The notes beneath the pieces were generated by a model, which saw only the letters and a list, made by a program, of their open reading frames with translations, ran no database searches and was not told where the DNA came from. Below are positions 6,018-6,179 of a stretch of 6,179 nt of DNA, in pieces (position 1 is the first letter of the stretch; every line of letters starts with the position of its first letter). The DNA lies in the NCBI GenBank assembly GCA_011390695.1, contig JAABRW010000048.1, positions 1-6,179 on the forward strand. Direction: 5' to 3'. The DNA is from Desulfotignum sp. (lineage in GTDB: Bacteria; Desulfobacterota; Desulfobacteria; Desulfobacterales; Desulfobacteraceae). The position numbers and the translations under genes were made by a program.

Positions 6018-6179
6018 TTATACTGGAATGTTTCCGTGTTTTTTGGCCGGCCGCATTTCCCGTTTGGTGGCCATGGCTTCCAGGGCATCAATGAGCCGGG
6101 GCCGGGTTTCACACGGCTGGATAACCGCATCCACATAGCCTCTGGCAGCCGCACAATAGGGATTGGAAAACTGGTCATT
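6018..6179 (-). CDS. Acyl-CoA carboxylase carboxyltransferase subunit, C-terminal end (PccB / MmdA / transcarboxylase 12S type, partial)
   Basis: Only the last 53 residues are present, read from the right edge down to TAA at 6018-6020. They contain NPYCAAARGYVDAVIQP and TRPRLIDALEAMATKREMRPAKKHGNIPV, the hallmark C-terminus of the biotin-dependent acyl-CoA carboxyltransferase family (crotonase fold). This family includes propionyl-CoA carboxylase beta, methylmalonyl-CoA decarboxylase alpha and the transcarboxylase 12S subunit. It transfers CO2 between carboxybiotin and an acyl-CoA, probably propionyl-CoA/methylmalonyl-CoA. The C-terminal motif does not decide which of these enzymes it is. The start lies outside the window. 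The close spacing to the 74-residue gene and the biotin carboxytransferase supports one operon. Confidence 0.93.
   Translation of the reverse strand, partial: NDQFSNPYCAAARGYVDAVIQPCETRPRLIDALEAMATKREMRPAKKHGNIPV

Noticed and set aside
5993..6178. A 61-codon minus-strand frame beginning with ATG at the right edge
   Set aside because: The adjacent frame reads the well-known C-terminus of an acyl-CoA carboxyltransferase ending in KKHGNIPV, so this one is a shadow.

Overview
The window looks like chromosomal DNA from a sulfate-reducing member of the Desulfobacterota, most likely Desulfobacteraceae (Desulfobacter/Desulfotignum type). This is inferred from the protein sequences, the intermediate base composition, and a biotin-dependent carboxytransferase cluster next to a GTPase/ribosome-maturation operon. 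No database search was possible, so the taxonomy is provisional. There is no tRNA, rRNA, CRISPR array, insertion sequence or phage gene, and no stretch longer than about 120 bases lacks a gene.

Plus strand, 1-2372: a compact ribosome-linked operon, rplU (3' end) - rpmA - obgE - nadD - rsfS. The genes overlap by 4 bases (rpmA/obgE and nadD/rsfS) or lie within a few bases of each other, so they are probably co-transcribed and translationally coupled. They supply ribosomal proteins bL21 and bL27, the 50S-assembly GTPase Obg, the NAD-synthesis adenylyltransferase NadD, and the ribosome silencing factor RsfS. The proBA genes that some bacteria carry in this cluster are absent here.

Plus strand, 2373-3001: a 119-base intergenic stretch contains six tandem copies of a 7-base repeat. 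It is followed by a small standalone protein resembling the N-terminal domain of type I restriction HsdR subunits (HSDR_N, a PD-(D/E)XK fold), apparently with a degenerate active site. A long inverted repeat inside the last codons of this gene has T-rich sequence on both sides. It looks like a bidirectional terminator serving the two convergent transcription units, whose stop codons are only 9 bases apart.

Minus strand, 6179 down to 3011: the C-terminus of an acyl-CoA carboxyltransferase subunit (PccB/MmdA/12S type), a 74-residue soluble small protein, a 661-residue pyruvate/oxaloacetate carboxyltransferase fused to a biotin carrier domain (5S + 1.3S type), and a 225-residue protein with cysteine pairs at both ends and a HEAT-like helical middle. 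The first three genes look like one operon. A 12S-like subunit beside a fused 5S-1.3S-like subunit would suit a methylmalonyl-CoA:pyruvate transcarboxylase, or separate propionyl-CoA and pyruvate carboxylating enzymes, in propionate or central C3/C4 metabolism. The last gene may also have its own promoter.

The best candidates for novelty are the 74-residue protein, which may be an epsilon-like accessory subunit, the HEAT/zinc-ribbon protein linked to the carboxytransferase, the apparently nuclease-dead HSDR_N protein, and the terminator embedded in coding sequence. I see no clear sign of a wholly new multi-gene system.
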